Shown piece by piece: positions 14,513-22,390 of a DNA stretch of 36,800 nt; position 1 is the first letter of the stretch, and each line of letters begins with the position of its first letter. The DNA is from CAZYZQ01 sp964652075 (GTDB taxonomy: Bacteria; Bacillota; Clostridia; Oscillospirales; Oscillospiraceae): positions 1 to 36,800 of the forward strand of contig CAZYZQ010000002.1 in assembly GCA_964652075.1 (NCBI GenBank), written 5' to 3'. A program made the translations under genes and the position numbers. The notes under the pieces were generated by a model, which searched no databases, was not told the origin of the DNA, and saw nothing but the letters and a program-made list of their open reading frames with translations.

Positions 14513-14541
14513 TTGCGTGGGCGCATTGTTTGTGCTACAAT
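14513..14541 (+). promoter_or_regulatory. Promoter of the MBL-fold gene
   Basis: TTGCGT (14513-14518), 17 bases, TACAAT (14536-14541), giving a leader of about 20 nt before ATG 14567. Confidence 0.72.
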
Positions 14542-14566
14542 TAAAACAAAAACGGAGGCGCAATAT

Positions 14567-15421
14567 ATGGCCATCAGCTATCAGGTGACAAAAATTTCGG
14601 ATCAGCATTACCGCTTTTTTGAGGACAATGTAATCATGGATCTGCTCGTCGGTACGACCGGCGCGCTGCTGATCGATACCGGCTTCGGCTACGGCAACCT
14701 GCCCGCGCTGATTGCAGGTATCACGGACAAGCCCCTGACCGTCGTCAATACGCACGGCCACCCCGACCATTCGTGCGGCAACTGGCAGTTCCCGGAAGTC
14801 TATATCAGCTCGCTCGATTTTGAGACGGCACGCATGTACGACAACCCCGCCGCGCGCAGCGCGGCCCTGCCGCCCGAGAAGCCGGACGATTTTCTGGAGG
14901 CGTATCTGACCGCGCCGACGGGGACGATGCTGCCGTGTGAGCCGGGGCATGTCTTCGACCTCGGCGACCAGCAGATCGAGGCCGTCGCGCTGCCGGGCCA
15001 CACGGCCGGCTCCACAGGCTATCTGAACCGCACCACGCGCGAACTGTACGTCGGCGACGCGATGAACAGCGCGCTGTTCCTCTTCCAGACCGGTATCTCA
15101 CAGCCGCTGTCCGTCTATCGCCGGACGCTCGAGACGGCGCTGGCGCTGCCCGCCGACACGCTCTGGCTCGGCCATGAGCCGGCGGGCCGGGAGAAGGAAT
15201 CGTCGATCGCGCTCTACAGGGCGTGCGCGCAGGAGGTCGACTTCGACCGCTGCTACCCCTGCGGCGAGATGCTGGGCACGCAGGATGTGCGCCTTTGGAT
15301 CATTCCGGAGATGCAGAGCCGCGTCAATCCGGAGAACCCGGTGGGAAGCGTCTATGAAAAGGGCCTTGTCCGGGAGCCGGGCTTTGCGAGTATCTTTATC
15401 GCGAAAGAGCAACTGAACTGA
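14567..15421 (+). CDS. MBL-fold metallo-hydrolase
   Basis: A 284-residue metallo-beta-lactamase-fold enzyme. The metal motif is NTHGHPDHSCG (His63, His65, Asp67, His68); further ligands are expected in LPGHTAGSTGY (His), YVGDAMNS (Asp) and WLGHEPAG (His), all present, so a two-metal hydrolase centre is likely intact. GALLIDTGFGYG is the usual early strand-loop. The substrate cannot be told from sequence; candidates are small thioesters, lactones or phosphodiesters. ATG 14567 has GGAGGCG upstream; earlier starts fall in the preceding gene. It is a single-gene unit between its promoter and a terminator shared with recQ. Confidence 0.9.
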   Translation: MAISYQVTKISDQHYRFFEDNVIMDLLVGTTGALLIDTGFGYGNLPALIAGITDKPLTVVNTHGHPDHSCGNWQFPEVYISSLDFETARMYDNPAARSAALPPEKPDDFLEAYLTAPTGTMLPCEPGHVFDLGDQQIEAVALPGHTAGSTGYLNRTTRELYVGDAMNSALFLFQTGISQPLSVYRRTLETALALPADTLWLGHEPAGREKESSIALYRACAQEVDFDRCYPCGEMLGTQDVRLWIIPEMQSRVNPENPVGSVYEKGLVREPGFASIFIAKEQLN

Positions 15422-15422
15422 A

Positions 15423-15455
15423 AAACAGGCCCGGGGGAGCTCCCCGGGCCTGTTT
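15423..15455. terminator. Bidirectional terminator between the MBL gene and recQ
   Basis: AAACAGGCCCGGGG / CCCCGGGCCTGTTT (15423-15436 and 15442-15455), 14-bp stem with short A/T tails on both sides. Confidence 0.88.
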
Positions 15456-15456
15456 A

Positions 15457-17301
15457 TTATGCCTGATAGTTTCGGATCTCCTCCAGAAACGCCTTGCCGT
15501 AGCGCTCGGCCTTGACGTCGCCGACGCCGGAGACGGCCAGAAAATCCCGCATGCCGCGCGGCTTCTTCGCGGCCATGTCGGAGAGCGTCGCGTTGGAGAA
15601 AATCATGTACGGCGGAATCTTTTCCCGCCGGGCGATCTGCATCCGCACGGCGCGCAGCGCCTCGTACAGCCCCTCGTCCGCCGCAACGGGCGCAGCGGAC
15701 GGGCGCACCGGCTTTGACGCGGCAGACGCTTCCTCCCGCACCATCCGGAAGACGTGTTCGCCCTCGAACAGCACGGCGCGCGCCTTCTGCGTCAGGCGCA
15801 GGACGGGAAAGTCCAAACCGTCCAGCTTCAGATAGCCCTGTTCGAGCAGCGCGTCGATCTCCGCGCGGATCTGCTCTTTTTTGAGCGCCTTGAGCAGACC
15901 GTAGGTGGGGAGCGTATCCAGTCCGAGCGCCAGAACCCGCTTGTCGCGGCTGCCCGCAAGCGTGCGGACGATCAGCACAGTACCGAGTCCGCCCTTGTAT
16001 TTCCGCTCGACGCGCGCGACGCAGGAGAGGATTTTCTGCGCGTCGAGCGTGATATCCTGTTGAGAGAGGACGGTCCGGCAGTTTGAGCAGTTGCCGCACC
16101 GGTCGGGCGCGTCCTCGCCAAAGTAGCGCAAAAGCGCGGCACGCAGGCAGCCGGCCGTCTTGCAGTAGCCCTCCATTTGGGAAAGGCGCTGAATGTCGCG
16201 CAGATAGACGGCCTCCTGCTCGTCGGGGGAGAGCAGCTCGTTTTCCTCGGCGTGGGAGATCAGATATTTTGCCGTCTGCACGTCGCCCTGCGAAAAGAGC
16301 AGCTCGCAGTGCGCGGGGCTGCCGTCGCGCCCGGCGCGGCCCGCCTCCTGATAGTAGCTTTCGATGTTCTTCGGCATGTTGTAGTGGACGACGAAGCTCA
16401 CGTTCGACTTGTCGATGCCCATGCCAAAGGCGTTCGTCGCGACCATGACGCGCGCGCGGTCGTAGAGGAAGTCCTCCTGGTTTCCCCGCCGCTCCTCGTC
16501 CGGCAGGCCGGCGTGGTAGCGCGTGGCCGCGATCCCGGCGGTAAGCAGCGCGTCGCAGACCGTTTCGACGGTCTTGCGCGTTGCGCAGTAGACAATGCCG
16601 CTCTGCGTCGGGCGGGCGAAGAGAAAGTCCAGAAGGTACGCCGTCTTGCGCTTCGGGCGGGAGACGGCGAAAAAGAGGTTCGGCCGGTCGAAGCCGGTTG
16701 TGAGCTGGAGCGGGTCGCGCAGGCCGAGCAGGGACGCGATATCGGCCTTGACCGCGTCGGTCGCCGTGGCTGTGAACGCGCCGACGACGGGGCGGACGGG
16801 CAGCGAGTCGAGAAAGTCCGCAATCCGCAGGTAGCTGGGGCGGAAGTCCTGCCCCCACTGGCTGACGCAGTGCGCCTCATCGACGGCGACGAGCGAAATG
16901 GAGACGTCCCCGTCCTGCGCCAGCGCCTGAAAGCCCGGCGTGTCGAGCCGTTCGGGCGCGACGTAGAGCAGCTTCCACGCGCCGTTGTGCGCGCCGCGCA
17001 GCACCGCGCGGCTCTCGTCGGCGGAGAGTGTGGAGTTGAGGTACGCCGCCGGTACGCCCGCGAGCGTCAGCGCCTCCACCTGATCCTTCATCAGCGAGAT
17101 GAGCGGCGAGATGACAATGGCCATGCCCGGCAGCTGCAGCGCCGGAAGCTGGTAGCAGATGGATTTGCCCGCGCCGGTCGGCATGACGCCGAGCACGTCC
17201 CGCCCCGAAAGCAGCGCGTCAATCAGCGCCTCCTGCCCGGGCCGGAACGCATCATGCCCGAAGATCTGCCGCAGCAGCGTGTGAAGTTCTGCGTTTGTCA
17301 T
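15457..17301 (-). CDS. recQ: ATP-dependent DNA helicase RecQ
   Basis: A 614-residue 3'-5' helicase for recombination and replication-fork repair. Motif I is MPTGAGKSICYQLPAL (about residue 47), motif II VDEAHCVSQWG (DEAH box with the RecQ aromatic-rich loop QWGQDFRPSY), motif III FTATAT, motif VI QEAGRAGRDG. The zinc-binding region follows (CKTAGCLRAALLRYFGE...CGNCSNC), then an RQC winged helix and an HRDC domain at the end (about residues 530-610). ATG 17301 is preceded by a GGGGGG site. A TATAAT at 17332-17327 with a weak TTTGCT at -35 is a possible promoter, partly inside the terminator of the mog gene. Confidence 0.96.
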   Translation of the reverse strand: MTNAELHTLLRQIFGHDAFRPGQEALIDALLSGRDVLGVMPTGAGKSICYQLPALQLPGMAIVISPLISLMKDQVEALTLAGVPAAYLNSTLSADESRAVLRGAHNGAWKLLYVAPERLDTPGFQALAQDGDVSISLVAVDEAHCVSQWGQDFRPSYLRIADFLDSLPVRPVVGAFTATATDAVKADIASLLGLRDPLQLTTGFDRPNLFFAVSRPKRKTAYLLDFLFARPTQSGIVYCATRKTVETVCDALLTAGIAATRYHAGLPDEERRGNQEDFLYDRARVMVATNAFGMGIDKSNVSFVVHYNMPKNIESYYQEAGRAGRDGSPAHCELLFSQGDVQTAKYLISHAEENELLSPDEQEAVYLRDIQRLSQMEGYCKTAGCLRAALLRYFGEDAPDRCGNCSNCRTVLSQQDITLDAQKILSCVARVERKYKGGLGTVLIVRTLAGSRDKRVLALGLDTLPTYGLLKALKKEQIRAEIDALLEQGYLKLDGLDFPVLRLTQKARAVLFEGEHVFRMVREEASAASKPVRPSAAPVAADEGLYEALRAVRMQIARREKIPPYMIFSNATLSDMAAKKPRGMRDFLAVSGVGDVKAERYGKAFLEEIRNYQA

Positions 17302-17350
17302 GGAATCTGCCCCCCAATTTCGACTTATTATAGCAGAATGCGCAGAAAAA

Positions 17351-17384
17351 GCAAAGCCCCGATGGAATTCCATCGGGGCTTTGC
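17351..17384 (-). terminator. Terminator of the molybdenum operon
   Basis: A 34-base perfect palindrome (GCAAAGCCCCGATGG with its complement, AATT in the centre) followed on the minus strand by CTTTTT. It starts four bases after the stop of the last operon gene. Confidence 0.9.
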
Positions 17385-17387
17385 GTA

Positions 17388-18275
17388 TTAAAACAGCTCC
17401 TGTTCTGTGACACAGTTCGTTTTGAGCGCCTGCACGAGCTGCTCCAGCGCGGGCAGGACGTGCGGCCGCGTGTCGCCGCCGACCAGCACCTGCATGATGG
17501 TGTCTCCCACCTGTAAGCTGCCCTCGTTCAGAAAGACGCGCACCAGATGAATGCCCGGCAGGGCGCGCACCTTCGCGGCCTCAGCCTCGGCGCGGTCCCG
17601 GTCATAGGAAAACCGCATCCCGGTGACCGGGGGCGCAGATGCGCCCTCCCGCGCCTGTATCTTCGCCGTCTGCCGGACGACGCCGACGTGGAAGAGATAC
17701 ATCCCGCACGCGCCCGCGTCCTGCGCCGCCTGCGCCTCGCGCAGCCAGCCGTCCAGCGACGGCACCTTCTGCGCGGCGGGCTGCGACGCGCACTCCGCGC
17801 TGCCCTCGGACTGGAGCATTTTGACGCCGTGTGAAAGCGCCGGGAGCACCGCCGTGAGATTCTCCCGCGCGGCCTTCTCGCTGCCCGGCAGATTGACGAT
17901 CAGCGTCCGGCCCCGGATGCCCGCGCACGCGCGGGACAGGCAGCCGTGCGGCGTCAGCTTCATGCTCTCGGCGCGCATCTGCTCCGGGATGCCCGGCGTC
18001 TCGCGCTCAATGACCGCCTTTGTCGCCTCCGGCGTCACATCACGCGGGGAGAAGCCGGTGCCGCCGGTTGTGACGACGAGCGCGACGCCGCGCTTGTCCG
18101 CGCTCTGCCGCAGCGCTGCTTCAATCTGTGCCTGCTCGTCCGGCAGAATCGCCGTGTGGACGATCTCCCACCCGGCGTCCGCCAGCAGTTGGCAGACGGC
18201 CGGGCCGCTCGTGTCGATGCGCTCGCCGCGCGAGGCCTTGTCGCTGAGGGTAAAAACCGCCGCTGTTCTGTTCAT
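17388..18275 (-). CDS. Fusion of MogA/MoaB-type domain with a MoaE-like domain
   Basis: A 295-residue protein. Residues 1 to about 165 are a MoCF domain: MNRTAAVFTLSDKASRGER, VTTGGTGFSPRDVTPEATK, IRGRTLIVNLPGSEKAARE; MogA adenylates molybdopterin before metal insertion. Residues about 188-295 look like MoaE, the large subunit of molybdopterin synthase: MYLFHVGVVRQTAKIQARE, PPVTGMRFSYDR, LRVGD-like LQVGDTIMQVLVGGDTRP, ending VTEQELF. The WKKE-type carboxyl motif with the catalytic lysines of MoaE is not seen. The domain may therefore bind rather than convert its substrate. Start ATG 18275 overlaps the previous stop by four bases. It is the last gene of the operon. A MoaD partner is not in the window. 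Confidence 0.8.
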   Translation of the reverse strand: MNRTAAVFTLSDKASRGERIDTSGPAVCQLLADAGWEIVHTAILPDEQAQIEAALRQSADKRGVALVVTTGGTGFSPRDVTPEATKAVIERETPGIPEQMRAESMKLTPHGCLSRACAGIRGRTLIVNLPGSEKAARENLTAVLPALSHGVKMLQSEGSAECASQPAAQKVPSLDGWLREAQAAQDAGACGMYLFHVGVVRQTAKIQAREGASAPPVTGMRFSYDRDRAEAEAAKVRALPGIHLVRVFLNEGSLQVGDTIMQVLVGGDTRPHVLPALEQLVQALKTNCVTEQELF

Positions 18276-19222
18276 GCCTTCTCCTCCCGATAGTCGCCGT
18301 GGACGCCGCCGGTCTTTTCCACAAGATGCACGTCCGTGATCACGATGTCCCGCTGGACGGCCTTGCACATGTCGTAGACCGTCAGCGCCGCCGTGGACGC
18401 CGCCGTCAGCGCCTCCATCTCCACGCCCGTGCGGCCGAAACAGCTTACCGTTGCGCGGATTTCGACGCTGAGGCGCGCCTCATCGAGAGAGAGCGAGAGG
18501 TCAACGCTGCCCAGCAGCACGGGGTGGCACATCGGGATCAGCTCCGGCGTGCGCTTCGCGCCGAGGATGCCCGCGATCTGCGCGACGGTCAGCACGTCGC
18601 CCTTTTTCATGCCGCCGGTTCGGATCAGGCGGAAGGTCTCGGGCGAGACGAGCACCCGCGCCATCGCCACGGCGGTGCGGCGGGTGACGGGCTTTTCGTC
18701 CACCCCTACCATTTTTGCCCGCCCCTCGTCGTTGAAGTGCGTAAAATCATTCCTGTTTTCCATAATAAACTCCGTTATTTCGTTGTATTGTGTAAAGGAA
18801 AATTGCGGAACCTGCGCCTGCATGGGCGCGTCCGTCACGATCGCCGCGAAGCGTTCGGGCACGTCGGGCAGGGGAAGCCCTGCGCGCGTCAGGCCGATCT
18901 GCGTCAGTGAGGCGCGCTTGAAGCCCTCCACCAGCACGAGATCCACGTCGTGAATCCCCGCCAGCACGTCCGCCAGCGACAAGCTGCGCCGCTCGACCGT
19001 CGCGGTCTGCGCGCCGGAGGTCACGACGGTCACCGCCGCGCCGGCCGCCGTGAGACGGTAGGAGTCCTTGTCCGGGTGGTCGATGGAAAAGTCGTGCCCG
19101 TCGTGCTTGACGGCGGCGATACGCAGGCCGCGCGTGGTCAGCCGGGGAATGAGCTGCTCGAGCAGCGTCGTCTTGCCGCACCCGGAGTAGCCCGCGAACC
19201 CTAAAATCGGAATCTGTGCCAT
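18272..19222 (-). CDS. MobB-MoaC fusion protein
   Basis: A 316-residue two-domain protein. Residues 1-152 are MobB, a GTP-binding adaptor for guanine-dinucleotide cofactor: P-loop GYSGCGKTTLLEQLIP, then VKHDGHDFSIDHPDKDSYR and LVLVEGFKRAS. Residues 154-316 are MoaC, cyclic pyranopterin monophosphate synthase: FTHFNDEGRAKMVGVDEKP, IPMCHPVLL, GVEMEALTAASTAALTVYDM and VHLVEKTGGVHGDY, where MoaC lysine and aspartate residues are retained. Met154, exactly at the domain join (18763), is preceded by GGAG at a ribosome-site distance, so free MoaC may also be made. Neighbours overlap or nearly touch, placing it in the operon between moaA and mog. Confidence 0.88.
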   Translation of the reverse strand: MAQIPILGFAGYSGCGKTTLLEQLIPRLTTRGLRIAAVKHDGHDFSIDHPDKDSYRLTAAGAAVTVVTSGAQTATVERRSLSLADVLAGIHDVDLVLVEGFKRASLTQIGLTRAGLPLPDVPERFAAIVTDAPMQAQVPQFSFTQYNEITEFIMENRNDFTHFNDEGRAKMVGVDEKPVTRRTAVAMARVLVSPETFRLIRTGGMKKGDVLTVAQIAGILGAKRTPELIPMCHPVLLGSVDLSLSLDEARLSVEIRATVSCFGRTGVEMEALTAASTAALTVYDMCKAVQRDIVITDVHLVEKTGGVHGDYREEKA

Positions 19223-19225
19223 GGC

Positions 19226-20173
19226 CTAACCTCCGATCTCGTTCATCGCCCGCCCCGCCGCGCTGGGATTGGTGGTGGAGAGCGGCGGGTGGCACGCGGG
19301 CTTCGCGGCAATCGCCTGCCGGAACACCGCACGCATTTCGTCCTCGGTCAGGCCGCGCAGTGAAAACTCCTGCGCGCCGTGCAGGCACGGCTTGACGCAG
19401 CCGTCCGCCGTCAGGCGAAGCCGGTTGCAGGTGCCGCAGAAGTGGCGGCTCAGGGGACTGATCAGGCCGATCTCCCCTTGCGCGCCCGGCAGACGGTAGC
19501 GCCGCGCGACGCCGCCGTCCGGCGGAAGCGGCTGAAGCTCCGGCAGGGCGTTTGTCACGGCGTCGCAGGGCAAAAACGCCTGCGCGCCAAAGCCGAGCTG
19601 CATCGGCATCAGCTCGATAAAGCGCACATCCACAGGGTATTGTACGCTGAGCTGCGCCAGCGCCGGAATTTCCTTGTCATTCACGCCGCCGATCAGGACG
19701 GCGTTGAGCTTGACGCGCGAAAACCCCGCGTCCAGCGCGGCCTCCAGCCCGCGCAGCGCCTGCCGGAGGTCGCCGCCGCGCGTAATCGCGGCATAGCTTT
19801 CGGCATCCAATGTGTCGAGACTCAGGTTGACACGGCAGACGCCCGCCGCGCGCAGCGGCGCAGCCAGTTGGGGCAGAAGCAGACCGTTCGTCGTCAGGCA
19901 CACCTCGCGGATGCCCTCGATGGCGGCAACGCCGCGGCAGATCGAGACGATATTCGGCTTGACGAGCGGTTCGCCGCCCGTCAGGCGCACCTTTGTGATC
20001 CCGAGCGACGCCGCCGCGCGCACTGCGCACAGCAGCGCCTCCTCGGAGAGCATTTCGTCGTGCCGCCGCTTGGCAACGCCCTGCGCCGGCATACAGTAGC
20101 GGCAGCGCAGGTTGCACAGATCCGTGACGGAGACGCGCAGATACGTGATCTCGCGCCCGTATGCATCGCGCAT
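19226..20173 (-). CDS. moaA: GTP 3',8-cyclase MoaA
   Basis: A 315-residue radical-SAM enzyme that performs the first step of molybdenum cofactor synthesis (GTP to 3',8-cyclo-GTP). The SAM cluster motif is TDLCNLRCRYCMP near residue 25; the second cluster is FCGTCNRLRLTADGCVKPC near residue 250. It ends AMNEIGG, keeping the GG tail required for MoaA activation. ATG 20173 follows GGGAGG; a frame to 20230 extends into the previous gene and is rejected. The partner for the next step, MoaC, is encoded directly downstream as part of the MobB fusion. Confidence 0.95.
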   Translation of the reverse strand: MRDAYGREITYLRVSVTDLCNLRCRYCMPAQGVAKRRHDEMLSEEALLCAVRAAASLGITKVRLTGGEPLVKPNIVSICRGVAAIEGIREVCLTTNGLLLPQLAAPLRAAGVCRVNLSLDTLDAESYAAITRGGDLRQALRGLEAALDAGFSRVKLNAVLIGGVNDKEIPALAQLSVQYPVDVRFIELMPMQLGFGAQAFLPCDAVTNALPELQPLPPDGGVARRYRLPGAQGEIGLISPLSRHFCGTCNRLRLTADGCVKPCLHGAQEFSLRGLTEDEMRAVFRQAIAAKPACHPPLSTTNPSAAGRAMNEIGG

Positions 20174-20175
20174 AC

Positions 20176-21192
20176 TCAGTACCTCCCGAAGGTGCAGTTT
20201 GGAAAATGGCAGGTGCTGCACAGCTGGCACAGACCGCCGTCGCCGAGCCGCAGCAGATCGTCCTTTGTCAGCCTCTCGCCGGTGAAAATCTGCGGCAGCA
20301 GCACATCGAAGATGGTTGTCGGCATACTGATCGCCGCGCCCGGCACGCCGAGCACGGGAATCCCGCCGAGGTACGCGACGAGCGTCATGTTCCCCGGCTG
20401 GGCGGGGACGCCGTAGCTGACGATCTGCGCGCCGAGCGCGCGGATGGCCGTGGGCGTCAGATCGTCCGGATCGACGCTCATGCCGCCCGAGAAGATCAGA
20501 AGCTCCGCGCCCAGCGAAAGATCCCGCCGCGCGGTGTCCAGCAGCATGGAAAGGTCGTCGTCGCAGATTGTGACGTCCAGAATTTCGCAGGGATAGGCTG
20601 CGAGCTTTTTGCGCGCGACCGGCTCGAACTTGTCGGCAATGCGCCCGGTGTACAGCTCCGAGCCGGTGATGATGACCGCCGCCTTGCGGGGGCGGTAGGG
20701 CAGCAGCCGCAGCAGCGGCCGCGCATGGCAGAGCGCTTCGGCCTGCTCGATCTGGGTCAGCTGCGTGGTGAGCGGAACGATGCGCATGGACGCCAGCCGC
20801 GCGCCGGGCTGCGCCGGATAGTGGTCGGGCAGCGTCGTGATGGTCAGATCGCCGATGGCGTTGAGTTCCTGCAAAAGCGCCGTGTCGACGCGCAGCATCC
20901 CGGGCCGGTCGGCAATCAGCTGCACCTTGCCCTCGGACGGCGCAGTGTAGTGCGCGCCCTCACATGGCGCCATCGCCGCCATGCGCAGCGCGGCGTCCTC
21001 CTCGTGAATTTCGCCCGCCTGATCCTCCCAGACAAACACCGTGCGCTTGCCGAGGTCGAGTAGGCGCGAAATATCCTCCGGCGCAATCACGTGGCCGCGC
21101 CGGAACGCCGCGCCCTTGAAGCCGTCGCGCATGGCGGTGATATCGTGGCAGAGCGTCATGCCCACCGCATTTTCTACCTTGATCTTTTTCAT
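20176..21192 (-). CDS. MoCF-domain molybdopterin-binding protein with Cys-rich tail
   Basis: A 338-residue protein of the MoeA-like/molybdopterin-binding group: MKKIKVENAVGMTLCHDI, TVFVWEDQAGEIHEEDAA, and a MoCF core KAAVIITGSELYTGRIAD, ELLIFSGGMSVDPDDLTP, GGIPVLGVPGAAISMPTT. It lacks the large first MoeA domain. The last 20 residues hold CQLCSTCHFPNC (C-x2-C-x2-C-x4-C), a compact cysteine cluster that could bind a metal or Fe-S centre. The start overlaps the moeA stop by four bases. It may act in Mo insertion or storage beside the classical MoeA encoded upstream. Proteins of this type are common in Clostridia molybdenum operons (recollection). Confidence 0.82.
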   Translation of the reverse strand: MKKIKVENAVGMTLCHDITAMRDGFKGAAFRRGHVIAPEDISRLLDLGKRTVFVWEDQAGEIHEEDAALRMAAMAPCEGAHYTAPSEGKVQLIADRPGMLRVDTALLQELNAIGDLTITTLPDHYPAQPGARLASMRIVPLTTQLTQIEQAEALCHARPLLRLLPYRPRKAAVIITGSELYTGRIADKFEPVARKKLAAYPCEILDVTICDDDLSMLLDTARRDLSLGAELLIFSGGMSVDPDDLTPTAIRALGAQIVSYGVPAQPGNMTLVAYLGGIPVLGVPGAAISMPTTIFDVLLPQIFTGERLTKDDLLRLGDGGLCQLCSTCHFPNCTFGRY

Positions 21193-22385
21193 ATCAGAAA
21201 TCCTTTCAGAACCGTTCCGGCGGGCAGCGGCCCGCTTCCGGCCGGAATGATGGCCAGACAGTTGCAGCCGATGGCGCTGGAGAGCACCGCGTTGCCCTGC
21301 CCGGCGGGCAGGCGCAGACGAGCCGTGCCGTCCGACAGGTCGAGCATCCCGCGCAGCAGGCGCGGGCGGGGACTTTTTTTCGGGAACGGCGTATCCAGCG
21401 TGACCGGGAACTCCGGCGGCACGGCGTCCGCCCGGCCCGCCAGACGGCGCAGCGCGGGCAGCACAACGGCGTAGAAGTTCGTCAGCGCCGAGGCCGGGTT
21501 CCCGGACAGGCCGAGCACAAGCTTGCCGCACGCGACGCCGTAGGCGCAGGCCATGCCGGGCTTGAGATCGGCCCTGTGTACCAGCAGCTCCGCGCCCGCC
21601 TCCGCCATGGCGGCGGGCGTTTTGTCATAGTCCCCGACGGAGACGCCGCCGGTCAGAAGCACCGCGTCGCACTGGGCAAGCCCTGTGGCGATTTTTTCCG
21701 CAATTTCCGCCGTGTCATCCCCGGCGCGGCCGAGCCAGACCGTCTCACAGCCCGCGTATGTGAGCGCGGCGGAGAGACAGGCGCGGTTGGCGTCGTATAT
21801 TTTCCCCGGCACGGCCGCCTCGCCCGGTTCCAGCAGCTCGCTGCCGGTGCAGATCAGGCCGACGCGCGGCACGCGGCGGCACGGCACGGACGCAAGGCCC
21901 TGTGACGCGAGCGTCCCGGCCAGCCCGGGATCAATGACAGTGCCCGCCTGCGCAAGCAGCGCCCCGGCGTGCAGGTCTTCGCCCGCGCGCAGGATGTTCT
22001 CACCGGGCTGGGCCGTGTGCAGGACGGTGACGGTTTTTTTCGTGAACTGCGTCTTTTCAAACGGTACGACAGCGTCCGCACCAATCGGAACCGGCGCGCC
22101 GGTCAGGATTTTCACCGCTGTCCCCGCCGAAAGGGAACAGACGGGCGCGTCGCCCGCGCGGCATTCCGCGATGATGCGCAGCGTCACCGGCGCGTGCGCC
22201 GTATCGCGGGCGCGGAAGGCGTAGCCGTCATAGGGCGAGCGGTCGAACGGCGGGTTGTCGAAGCGCGCGTACTGCGCTTCGGCCAATACCCGCCCCGCCG
22301 CCTGCGCGAGCGGGACGGACTCCGACGGCAGCGGCCGCACCTGCATAAGCAGCAGCGCGCGCGCCTGTTGGTAGGGCGTTGTCAT
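21189..22385 (-). CDS. moeA: Molybdopterin molybdenumtransferase MoeA
   Basis: A 398-residue enzyme that inserts molybdate into adenylated molybdopterin. Conserved features: FDRSPYDGYAFRARD early, VKILTGAPVPIGADAVVPFE, IYDANRACLSAAL, VLLTGGVSVGDYDKT and LGLSGNPASALTNFY; the end is the MoeA_C barrel (AGQGNAVLSSAIGCNCLAII). ATG 22385 is preferred over GTG 22394 because AAAGAG lies eight bases upstream of it; both starts are possible. The gene begins just after modC, linking uptake to cofactor assembly. Confidence 0.94.
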   Translation of the reverse strand: MTTPYQQARALLLMQVRPLPSESVPLAQAAGRVLAEAQYARFDNPPFDRSPYDGYAFRARDTAHAPVTLRIIAECRAGDAPVCSLSAGTAVKILTGAPVPIGADAVVPFEKTQFTKKTVTVLHTAQPGENILRAGEDLHAGALLAQAGTVIDPGLAGTLASQGLASVPCRRVPRVGLICTGSELLEPGEAAVPGKIYDANRACLSAALTYAGCETVWLGRAGDDTAEIAEKIATGLAQCDAVLLTGGVSVGDYDKTPAAMAEAGAELLVHRADLKPGMACAYGVACGKLVLGLSGNPASALTNFYAVVLPALRRLAGRADAVPPEFPVTLDTPFPKKSPRPRLLRGMLDLSDGTARLRLPAGQGNAVLSSAIGCNCLAIIPAGSGPLPAGTVLKGFLI

Positions 22386-22390
22386 GGCGA

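Noticed and set aside
16177..17391. 404-codon plus-strand frame
   Set aside because: Antisense to recQ.
18272..18760. MoaC as a stand-alone gene only
   Set aside because: The frame is open without stop from the MobB start at 19222, so the fusion is reported, with internal initiation noted as a possibility.
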